DNA of 5,978 nucleotides from Alphaproteobacteria bacterium (GTDB lineage Bacteria > Pseudomonadota > Alphaproteobacteria > Rickettsiales > UBA8987), in the NCBI GenBank assembly GCA_023269645.1, contig JAHFPR010000129.1:1-5978 (forward strand). The letters run 5' to 3'. Positions within the stretch are counted from its first letter, which is position 1, and each line of letters starts with the position of its first letter. The position numbers were made by a program, and so were the translations under genes. The notes under the pieces are model-generated. The model was not told where the DNA came from and ran no database searches. It saw only the letters and a program-made list of their open reading frames with translations. Below, in pieces: positions 1 through 5,442 of this stretch.

Positions 1-152
1 CGGTAAAAAACATCCTGGTTGATGGCTTTCAGGAGTTTTATGACCGAGGGAAAAGAGAAAAAATAAAAGAGCAGCGGCAACAGCACTACCGCAGAAAGCT
101 CCAAAAGGCTTGCCAGAAATTCAGAAGTATCCTTGATGAATTCGTAACTCAT
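1..152 (-). CDS. possible membrane protein, partial (N-terminal 50 residues, runs off left edge)
   Basis: I do not recognise this protein. An ATG at 152-150 opens a frame that stays open to the left edge. It starts MSYEFIKDTSEF, and about residues 16-42 form a hydrophobic, aromatic-rich stretch (LSAVVLLPLLFYFF and onward) that could be one membrane helix. A G-rich GGGCGGG lies just upstream but is a poor match to a Shine-Dalgarno sequence. Orientation agrees with every other gene in the window. The main doubt is that the opposite strand is also open in the same codon register, from base 3 to a TAA at 180-182. That frame encodes a strongly basic, glutamine-rich helical peptide ending NPPPENFS. 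In this register one strand's lysine, glutamate and glutamine codons read as phenylalanine and leucine codons on the other, so one frame is a mirror of the other. I slightly favour the minus strand because of its start codon and direction, but the plus-strand alternative (3-182) is credible. Confidence 0.35.
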   Translation of the reverse strand, partial: MSYEFIKDTSEFLASLLELSAVVLLPLLFYFFSFPSVIKLLKAINQDVFY

Positions 153-230
153 GATAACCCGCCCCCGGAAAATTTCAGCTAAAGGAAAAGTTGCATATTT
201 TCTGCTGGAAGGCAATCGGTTTAAGGTGCG

Positions 231-1070
231 CTATACTAGCATTTTCCGCTCTCCGCGCAGCATTTCCTCCACCTGCGCCATCATCTGTTTTCCGGCGGGG
301 GTTTGAAGGGATCGTCCCTCATTGAAGATGGCGTTGAACTCCACCAGAAACCGCTTCAGGTCTTCCGGCGCGCCTTTCAGGGTATTATTATGGTCGCGGC
401 ATAAATAGAGAATAAGGTTCTCGCATTCGCCGTTGCCGATGTCGCCCTGGAAATAATCCATGTTGATGCGGCGATAGCCGAAATTTTCCATGATGATATG
501 GATGCGCCTGGCGGGATCCATGCAATCTTCTGAACCTTCCGCACCAGGGGTATAGTGCACCCGCGCGGGGTTGTTGGACTCCCAGAAAATGGCACGCAAT
601 TCTGCCTGGAAAGCGGTGCAGGCGTAACGCTCCAGATAGCGCGTGGAATAATCAAGGAACGGCTTGGCGGGATAATAGGGATTGCCCTGCGGATTATCGC
701 GGCGATAGGCCTTGTCGCGGATCACGTAATTGACAAGCCCGGTTTGCGATTGGGGATAAAAGGCGTTGACCACAAAACAGACAATTTCCGCTTTCTCCGG
801 GTGATTCAGGCCTTTCCCCATGATGTGGAATAGCTGGTTCTCCAGCGGCGTTTTGCCGCGCTCCAGACGAATGATCCAGTTTTTCAGTGATTCCTGCTCG
901 GCGGGAATGGGAAAGGTTGCGGTGTAGAGGCCACGATGGATTTTTTCCAGAAGTGCGAGCGCGCTGGCTTTCTCTCCGGCGGTTCCGCCTTCGTGAAAGA
1001 CGCTGTTCAGATCGAGGACTTCCAGATCAAACAGGGGTATTTTTTCGCAGGCATTACACCAGTTTTCCAT
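231..1070 (-). CDS. uncharacterised protein with GNAT acetyltransferase-like pattern, 279 aa
   Basis: The product has 279 residues, with no signal peptide or membrane segment, so it is probably cytoplasmic. Its segment order recalls a divergent group of GNAT-fold proteins. Residues 54-61 (PIPAEQES) resemble the early proline/acidic motif of that group. Residues 95-122 (IVCFVVNAFYPQSQTGLVNY and beyond) look like the central beta strands. Residues 160-168 (AIFWESNNP) and 197-208 (FGYRRINMDYFQ) match the usual 'E-x-N-x-P' and 'GFRRLDxxYxQ' segments. The acetyl-CoA loop (R-x-x-G-x-G/A) is not clear; after AYRRD the sequence reads NPQGNPYYP, so binding may be altered. CxxC (C5, C8) occurs near the N terminus. 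The ATG at 1070 overlaps the secA end by 17 bases and follows no strong Shine-Dalgarno sequence, which suggests coupling to secA translation. A longer frame from 1115 would overlap secA further without support. Fold assignment is inference from memory of the family; the gene itself is likely real. Confidence 0.7.
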   Translation of the reverse strand: MENWCNACEKIPLFDLEVLDLNSVFHEGGTAGEKASALALLEKIHRGLYTATFPIPAEQESLKNWIIRLERGKTPLENQLFHIMGKGLNHPEKAEIVCFVVNAFYPQSQTGLVNYVIRDKAYRRDNPQGNPYYPAKPFLDYSTRYLERYACTAFQAELRAIFWESNNPARVHYTPGAEGSEDCMDPARRIHIIMENFGYRRINMDYFQGDIGNGECENLILYLCRDHNNTLKGAPEDLKRFLVEFNAIFNEGRSLQTPAGKQMMAQVEEMLRGERKMLV

Positions 1071-3765
1071 GACAGTGCTTGTATTTCTCGCCGGAACCGC
1101 AGGGGCAAAGCTCATTGCGGCCTATGCGTCCCCAGGTGGCGGGATCGTGGGGTTTGCGTTCTTCTGCGCTGGTGCGGGTGTGTACGGTTTCCCGCAGGCG
1201 CGGGCGTTGCCGGTCCTCGCCTGCCGGGTTCGGGTGGATTTCCTGCATCCGCACCTTGCGCCGATCGAACACGGAGATATTTTCGCCGTCGCTGTGCATT
1301 TCCATATGAGAGAGGCGCATCACCACCACTTCGCGCAGATGGTCGAGCATTCCGGAAAACATCTCGAATGCCTCGCGCTTGTATTCGTTCAGCGGATCTT
1401 TCTGCGCATAGCCGCGCAGGCCGATGCCCTGGCGAAGATGGTCGAGCGAAAGCAGGTGATCCTTCCACAGCTCGTCCAGCGTATAGAGCAGCAGGCGGCG
1501 GGAAATATCCTTTACCAGCGCGTCGCCGTAATGCGCGCGCTTGGCAGCGAAGATTTTGTCTACTTCCTTGCGGGTGCGGTCGGTGATTTCCTGCTCGGCG
1601 ATGCCTTCTTCCTTCGCCCACTCCTGAAGGGGCAGCTTCAGCCCGAAAATGCGGAAGATTTCCACTTCCAGTGCCTCGGTCTGCCATTGTTCGGGATAAG
1701 CACCGTGGGGGATGTGCGCGGCGACAACGCCCGCGACAATATCCTCCACCATGCCGTGGATGGTTTCGTCGGCGTCCTCCGCCTGCATGATGTCAATGCG
1801 CTGCTCGTAAATCACCTTGCGCTGCTGATTCATCACATCGTCGAACTTGAGCAGGTTTTTGCGGATTTCGTAGTTGCGTGCCTCCACCTTCTGCTGGGAT
1901 TTTTCCATCATGCGCGTGATCATCGGGTGGGAGATGGGTTCACCGGGCTTGCCCATCGTGCCGAGCACCCAGTCCATCTTTTTATCCGCGCCGAAAATGC
2001 GGATGAGGTCGTCCTGCGCCGAGAGGTAGAATTTGGAATAGCCGGGATCGCCCTGCCGCCCGGAACGCCCGCGCAACTGGTTATCAATGCGGCGGCTTTC
2101 ATGGCGCTCCGTGCCGATGACGCACAGGCCGCCCGCCTGTTTTATAAGCTCGCGGTCTTTTTCCACGCGCGCGCGGATGTTCTTCTCAATCTCCGCGAGT
2201 TTGCCGGGATCGGTGATGCCCGCCGTTTCTTCCTTGATGAGCAGTTCCGTATTGCCGCCGAGCTGAATATCCGTGCCGCGCCCGGCCATGTTGGTGGCGA
2301 CTGTCACCGCGCCCGGCATACCGGCCAGCGCGATGATTTCCGCCTCTTTCTCATGATGGCGGGCGTTGAGCACACTGTGCGCGATTTTCGCCTTCTTGAG
2401 CAGTTTGGATACCAGTTCCGATTTCTCGATGCTTACCGTGCCGACCAGCACCGGCTGCTTGCGCGCGTGGCATTCCCGGATGAGGGTGATGATGGCTTCG
2501 TATTTTTCCTCGGCGGTGCGGTAGATTTCGTCGTCGTCGTCCACACGTGCGACATCCACATTGGTGGGAACATCCACCACGCGGAGGCTGTAAATATCCT
2601 CGAACTCCGAGGCTTCCGTCATGGCGGTTCCGGTCATGCCCGCGAGTTTCGGATACAGGCGAAAATAATTCTGGAAGGTGATGGAGGCGAGGGTCTGGTT
2701 TTCGTTCTGGATTTCCACGCGCTCCTTGGCTTCGAGTGCCTGGTGCAGTCCTTCGCTGAAGCGGCGGCCTTCCATCATGCGCCCGGTGAATTCATCAATG
2801 ATGATGACCTGGTTATCCTTGACGATGTAATCCTTATCCTTCGTGAAGGTTTTATGCGCGCGGAGTGCCTGGTTCGCGTGGTGCACTACGGCGATGTTCT
2901 CAATGTCGTAAAGCCCGCTGCCTTCCTGCAGGATACCGTCCTTCGCCAGGATTTCCTCCATGTACAATATGCCTGCTTCGGTATAGGTGACGTTGCGGGA
3001 TTTCTCGTCAATCTCGTAATGCTTTTCCTCCAGCCCGGGGATATAGCGATCCAGCGTGGTGTACATTTCCGTGCTGTCTTCCGTGGGGCCGGAGATAATC
3101 AGCGGGGTACGAGCCTCGTCAATCAGGATGCTGTCCACCTCGTCCACGATGGCGAAGTTGAAGGGGCGTTGCACCATTTCCTCCACCGCGAATTTCATGT
3201 TATCGCGGAGGTAATCGAACCCGTATTCATTATTCGTGCCGTAAGTAATATCCGCGCCGTAGGCTGCCTTGCGCTCGCCGTCGTCCAGCCCATGCACGAT
3301 CACCCCCACCGACATCCCCAGGAAACGGTAGATTCTGCCCATCCATTCCGCGTCGCGCTTCGCCAGGTAATCGTTCACCGTCACCACGTGCGCGCCCTTG
3401 CCGGTGAGCGCGTTAAGGTAAACGGGCAGGGTGGAAACCAGCGTTTTTCCTTCGCCGGTGCGCATTTCCGCGATCATGCCCTTGTGCAGCACTATGCCGC
3501 CAATGAGCTGCACATCATAATGCCGCTGCTTCAGTGTGCGCTTGGCCGCCTCCCGCACAGTGGCGAAGGCTTCCGGCAGGAGGCTGTCCAGCTTCTCGTC
3601 TTGCGCCAGGCGTGCCCGAAATTCAACGGTTTTTGCCTGTAGCTGCTCGTCGGTGAGGCTGGAAAATTGTTCTTCCAGGCTGTTGATACGCGCCACCTCA
3701 GGCTCCAGCGCGCGGATGACCCGCTCATTGGAAGTGCCGAACATACGTTTCATCAGGCCGAGCAT
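1054..3765 (-). CDS. secA: protein translocase ATPase subunit SecA, 903 aa
   Basis: SecA is the ATP-driven motor that pushes unfolded preproteins through the SecYEG channel in the cytoplasmic membrane. The 903-residue length matches E. coli SecA (901). Visible landmarks are Walker A MRTGEGKT at 101-108, the DEVD Walker B box at 208-211 followed by SILIDEARTPLIISGP, MTGTA at 377-381, NMAGRGTDI at 492-500 and the arginine-finger motif QLRGRSGRQGDPG at 563-575. The preprotein cross-linking region lies roughly between 220 and 365, and the helical scaffold/wing region at about 610-835. A charged linker leads to the C-terminal zinc site C887-x-C889-x8-C898-H899, the SecB/phospholipid-binding tail. 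I chose the ATG at 3765 because the protein then begins MLGLMKRMFGTSNERV, the family's usual start. An upstream ATG at 3813 would only translate the 7-bp repeat DNA. A modest GGAA sits just before the start. A candidate promoter lies about 95 bases upstream. The 3' end overlaps the next gene by 17 bases. Confidence 0.98.
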   Translation of the reverse strand: MLGLMKRMFGTSNERVIRALEPEVARINSLEEQFSSLTDEQLQAKTVEFRARLAQDEKLDSLLPEAFATVREAAKRTLKQRHYDVQLIGGIVLHKGMIAEMRTGEGKTLVSTLPVYLNALTGKGAHVVTVNDYLAKRDAEWMGRIYRFLGMSVGVIVHGLDDGERKAAYGADITYGTNNEYGFDYLRDNMKFAVEEMVQRPFNFAIVDEVDSILIDEARTPLIISGPTEDSTEMYTTLDRYIPGLEEKHYEIDEKSRNVTYTEAGILYMEEILAKDGILQEGSGLYDIENIAVVHHANQALRAHKTFTKDKDYIVKDNQVIIIDEFTGRMMEGRRFSEGLHQALEAKERVEIQNENQTLASITFQNYFRLYPKLAGMTGTAMTEASEFEDIYSLRVVDVPTNVDVARVDDDDEIYRTAEEKYEAIITLIRECHARKQPVLVGTVSIEKSELVSKLLKKAKIAHSVLNARHHEKEAEIIALAGMPGAVTVATNMAGRGTDIQLGGNTELLIKEETAGITDPGKLAEIEKNIRARVEKDRELIKQAGGLCVIGTERHESRRIDNQLRGRSGRQGDPGYSKFYLSAQDDLIRIFGADKKMDWVLGTMGKPGEPISHPMITRMMEKSQQKVEARNYEIRKNLLKFDDVMNQQRKVIYEQRIDIMQAEDADETIHGMVEDIVAGVVAAHIPHGAYPEQWQTEALEVEIFRIFGLKLPLQEWAKEEGIAEQEITDRTRKEVDKIFAAKRAHYGDALVKDISRRLLLYTLDELWKDHLLSLDHLRQGIGLRGYAQKDPLNEYKREAFEMFSGMLDHLREVVVMRLSHMEMHSDGENISVFDRRKVRMQEIHPNPAGEDRQRPRLRETVHTRTSAEERKPHDPATWGRIGRNELCPCGSGEKYKHCHGKLV

Positions 3766-3780
3766 TATGGTTCCATGACT

Positions 3781-3801
3781 CGTGATTCGTGATCCGTGAT
3801 T
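3781..3801. repeat. 7-bp tandem repeat array A (three CGTGATY units)
   Basis: Three consecutive units CGTGATT, CGTGATC and CGTGATT occupy the secA leader, ending 15 bases before the secA ATG. The last unit also forms a perfect 8-bp hairpin with AATCACGG: arms at 3794-3801 and 3808-3815, with a 6-base loop. No T-run follows on either strand, so this is not a canonical terminator. The array is the inverted partner of the array at 3905-3925; about 19 of 21 positions are complementary. Confidence 0.85.
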
Positions 3802-3858
3802 TGTAAGAATCACGGCAAGGCTCCCCTCATAGCCGATAAAGGGTGCAACCGCAAGGGC

Positions 3859-3887
3859 TATATAGGGTAAAGAAAGCAGGTAATCAA
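3859..3887 (-). promoter_or_regulatory. candidate sigma-70 promoter for secA
   Basis: On the minus strand, TTGATT (3887-3882) and TATATA (3864-3859) are separated by exactly 17 bases. Transcription would begin near 3852, giving a leader of about 87 bases that contains the 7-bp repeat array and its hairpin. It lies between the nrdB stop and the secA start and is the best promoter match in this gap. Spacing and hexamers are read directly; activity is inferred. Confidence 0.6.
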
Positions 3888-3904
3888 GAGGATAACCGAT
3901 GATG

Positions 3905-3925
3905 CATCACGGATCACGGATCACG
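3905..3925. repeat. 7-bp tandem repeat array B, inverted relative to array A
   Basis: ATCACGG, ATCACGG and ATCACG follow in tandem (3906-3925), ending three bases from the nrdB stop codon at 3929-3931. This is the same 7-mer as array A, read on the opposite strand. A 10-bp perfect palindrome TGATGCATCA (3900-3909) overlaps its edge. Together the two arrays bracket the secA promoter, and as DNA or read-through RNA they could pair over about 21 bases. Confidence 0.85.
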
Positions 3926-3928
3926 CCA

Positions 3929-4909
3929 TCAGGCCGCATTCCCGTGGAGGGCGAACGCGTCTTCCCATGTGCCGCGCGTGGCGGCTTTGGTATATTCCGT
4001 GACACGGTTTTCAAAGAAATTCGTATGTTCCACGCCGTTCAATATTTCATCCAGCCACGGCAGAGGGTTTTTACCCACTTTGTAAATCGGCTGCAGTTCA
4101 AGCTGCATCAGGCGGCGGTCGCCGATATAGCGGATATATTCCTTCACCTCGCGTGAGGACAAGCCCTGGATCGAGCCTTCGATGTTGAAGGCGAGATCAA
4201 TGAATGCGTCTTCATGGCTGATGATGGTATCGCAGATAGTGTACAGCCGACGGTTAAGCTCATCCCGATCAATATCCGGATTTTCCTTCACGAAGGTGTG
4301 GAACAGGCGGATGATGGATTGCGTGTGCAGCGTTTCATCCCGTGCTGACCAGGTCACAATTTGCCCCATGCCCTTCATTTTTCCGAAACGCTGGAAATTG
4401 AGCAGTATCGCAAAAGACGCAAACAGTTGCAGCCCCTCTGTGAATGCACCGAACGCCGCCAGCGTGGTGGCGATGTCAATTTTGCTGTCCACGTTGAACT
4501 TCTGCATATAGTCGTATTTGTCTTTCATTTCCTTGTAGTTAAGGAATTCGCAATAGGTGGCTTCCGGCATCCCCAGCGTTTCGATGAGGTGCGAATAGGC
4601 CGCGATGTGGATGGTCTCCATGTTGGAGAACGCGGAGAGCATCATCTGCACCTCCGTGGGCTTGAAAATGCGGGAATAATGCTTCATGTAGCAGTTGTTC
4701 ACCTCAATATCCGCCTGGGTAAAGAAGCGGAAAATCTGCGTGAGAAGGTAGCGTTCCTCTTCCGTGATGCTGTGCTTCCAGTCCTTCACGTCGTCGCCCA
4801 TCGGCACTTCTTCCGGCAGCCAGTGGATGCGCTGCTGCATCAGCCACGCTTCATATGCCCACGGATAATGGAAGGGCTTGAATATCGGCTCGGCATCGAG
4901 AAGGGACAT
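3929..4909 (-). CDS. nrdB: ribonucleoside-diphosphate reductase class I beta subunit, 326 aa
   Basis: This is the small, radical-generating subunit of class I ribonucleotide reductase. It houses the metal cofactor and tyrosyl radical used by NrdA to reduce ribonucleoside diphosphates. All expected residues are visible: metal ligands D67 (QADIEV), E98 and H101 (METIH), E158 (FTEGLQLF), and E192 and H195 (ARDETLH). The radical tyrosine is Y105 in ETIHIAAYSH, aligning with E. coli Y122 of SETIHSRSYTH. Retention of the tyrosine argues against the class Ic (phenylalanine) type. The N terminus (KPFHYPWAYEAW) and C terminus (TNFFENR...GTWEDAF) match the shorter alphaproteobacterial NrdB type, and 326 residues is normal for it. 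The ATG at 4909 suits the family start. However, the bases before it (CTGAAATCTGTTTTT) hold no Shine-Dalgarno sequence, and a 13-bp repeat copy occupies that place. It lies downstream of nrdA, separated by the H1-like gene, and 163 bases upstream of secA. No NrdR box was seen in the gap. Confidence 0.97.
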   Translation of the reverse strand: MSLLDAEPIFKPFHYPWAYEAWLMQQRIHWLPEEVPMGDDVKDWKHSITEEERYLLTQIFRFFTQADIEVNNCYMKHYSRIFKPTEVQMMLSAFSNMETIHIAAYSHLIETLGMPEATYCEFLNYKEMKDKYDYMQKFNVDSKIDIATTLAAFGAFTEGLQLFASFAILLNFQRFGKMKGMGQIVTWSARDETLHTQSIIRLFHTFVKENPDIDRDELNRRLYTICDTIISHEDAFIDLAFNIEGSIQGLSSREVKEYIRYIGDRRLMQLELQPIYKVGKNPLPWLDEILNGVEHTNFFENRVTEYTKAATRGTWEDAFALHGNAA

Positions 4910-4914
4910 AAAAA

Positions 4915-4927
4915 CAGATTTCAGGAA
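4915..4927. repeat. single 13-bp repeat copy just before nrdB
   Basis: CAGATTTCAGGAA is the inverse complement, with one mismatch in 13, of the unit TTCCTGAAACCTG found at 5008-5020. It begins five bases before the nrdB ATG, in the position normally occupied by a ribosome binding site. A further partial relative, GGAACAGTTT, lies at 4937-4946. Confidence 0.7.
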
Positions 4928-4967
4928 CGGGGTTGAGGAACAGTTTATGGTAGGAAAACTAGGTTTT

Positions 4968-5024
4968 GGAAACAGGTTTCAGCACTGTCGTATAATCCTG
5001 AAACCTGTTCCTGAAACCTGTTCC
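4968..5024. repeat. 13-bp tandem repeat with inverted copy forming a hairpin
   Basis: TCCTGAAACCTGT occurs twice in direct tandem (4996-5008 and 5009-5021) and is followed by TCC. The last base (5024) is also the final base of the H1-like gene's stop codon. An inverted copy, GGAAACAGGTTTCAG (4968-4982), pairs with 4998-5009 through a perfect 12-bp stem (AACAGGTTTCAG against CTGAAACCTGTT) with a 15-base loop. There is no clean T-run after the stem in the direction of transcription, so a terminator role is uncertain. A small AAAACTAGGTTTT palindrome (4956-4967 region) follows. The gap 4910-5023 consists largely of this repeat family. Confidence 0.8.
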
Positions 5025-5176
5025 TATTTCTTTTTCGCGGCAGGCTTCTTCGCAACGGCTTTCTTTTTCGCCGGAGCTTTCTTCGCGGCTACCTTGACGG
5101 TGGTTTTCTTAACGGCAGCCTTTTTCGCCGGAGCTTTCTTCGCGGCGGGCTTCTTCGTGGTTTTCTTAACAGCCAT
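5024..5176 (-). CDS. small lysine/alanine-rich histone H1-like protein, 50 aa
   Basis: The 50-residue product is made almost only of Lys, Ala, Pro, Val and Thr (starts MAVKKTTKKPAAKK, ends PAAKKK). This is the composition of bacterial histone H1-like proteins and of the tails of AlgP/Hc2-type DNA-binding proteins. It is strongly basic and probably unstructured, and by composition it likely binds DNA or RNA in the nucleoid. The start is secure: AGGAGG (5187-5182) stands five bases before the ATG, the best Shine-Dalgarno sequence in the window. The coding sequence is a tandem repeat: residues 3-21 and 22-40 are two 19-residue units (VKKTT-x-K-x-AAKKAPAKK-x-A), followed by a partial third, VAKKPAAKKK. 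A candidate promoter lies at 5220-5248. It sits between nrdA and nrdB in the same direction, and its stop codon merges with a 13-bp repeat array. The family is low in complexity, so function beyond nucleic-acid binding cannot be inferred. Confidence 0.88.
   Translation of the reverse strand: MAVKKTTKKPAAKKAPAKKAAVKKTTVKVAAKKAPAKKKAVAKKPAAKKK
5063..5146. repeat. 57-bp period internal repeat in the H1-like gene
   Basis: An exact 27-bp match occurs at 5063-5089 and 5120-5146 (CTTTTTCGCCGGAG followed by CTTTCTTCGCGGC), encoding AAKKAPAKK twice. The 57-base period equals 19 codons, so the duplication keeps the frame. The neighbouring codons for VKKTT repeat with the same period. This indicates that the gene grew by an in-frame tandem duplication. 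Confidence 0.85.
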
Positions 5177-5219
5177 AACATCCTCCTTGGATTATTGAAT
5201 AAAAAACTAACCAGATTTT

Positions 5220-5248
5220 ATTGTGCGCCGCGTATCTGCATCTTGCAA
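5220..5248 (-). promoter_or_regulatory. candidate promoter for the H1-like gene
   Basis: On the minus strand, TTGCAA (5248-5243) and CACAAT (5225-5220) are 17 bases apart; each matches the sigma-70 consensus at four of six positions. Transcription would start near 5213, leaving an AT-rich leader of about 37 bases that contains AGGAGG. The match is moderate, and the gene could also be read through from nrdA. Confidence 0.4.
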
Positions 5249-5321
5249 CCCGGCCATGCCCATGCGCCTGAAACCCTCCGGGATATTTACTGCCCCTGTA
5301 ACAGATGAGCAACAGTCCATC

Positions 5322-5433
5322 CGTCATGCCCTGAATTTTTCCAAAGGAAAAATTCTAGGGGCATCCATCTCTCCGCCGGTATTGCCGTGAGATGGATCGC
5401 CCTAGAATCGCCTGCGCGATTCAGGCGATGACG
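5322..5433. repeat. 112-bp double-hairpin palindromic repeat element (BIME-like)
   Basis: The element is bounded by 15-bp imperfect inverted ends (CGTCATGCCCTGAAT at 5322-5336 and ATTCAGGCGATGACG at 5419-5433; 13 of 15 match). It consists of two homologous halves in opposite orientation around a 17-base centre (5372-5388). Half one forms ATGCCC (5326-5331), GAATTTTTCC (5333-5342), AAA loop, GGAAAAATTC (5346-5355) and GGGCAT (5359-5364). Half two, on the minus strand, forms ATCGCC, GAATCG, a 6-base loop, CGATTC and GGCGAT (between 5429 and 5396). The inner arms at 5352-5371 and 5389-5408 match at 18 of 20 positions. It contains no gene. It starts nine bases after the nrdA stop and lacks a T-run, so it may stabilise or process the nrdA 3' end, or simply be a non-autonomous mobile repeat. 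The arrangement resembles paired REP units (BIMEs); the family itself I do not recognise. Confidence 0.85.
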
Positions 5434-5442
5434 TACACTCGC

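Noticed and set aside
1071..1115. Longer N terminus for the GNAT-like gene from 1115
   Set aside because: The added codons lie wholly inside the secA zinc-site coding region and look like frame shadow. The ATG at 1070 gives the usual short overlap.
1069..3642. 857-codon open frame on the plus strand opposite secA
   Set aside because: It is fully antisense to secA, which is beyond doubt. The product is an odd His/Phe/Val-rich sequence with no recognisable domain. Long antisense frames are a known by-product of biased codon use in GC-rich genes.
3766..3813. Upstream secA start at 3813
   Set aside because: The added 16 residues (NHGSRITSHG and flanks) translate the 7-bp repeat, while the family begins at MLGLMKRMF, encoded from 3765.
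4968..5024. Mini CRISPR array
   Set aside because: The 13-bp units are directly adjacent, with no spacers of constant length, and no cas gene is present.
5207..5320. 37-residue minus-strand frame upstream of the H1-like gene (contains GFRRMGMAGLQDADTRR)
   Set aside because: It lacks a good ribosome binding site, overlaps the candidate promoter, and has no recognised family. It may be translation of repeat-like intergenic DNA.
5322..5433. Rho-independent terminator after nrdA
   Set aside because: The hairpins are strong, but no T-run follows any of them on the minus strand, and the double inverted layout fits a repeat element better.
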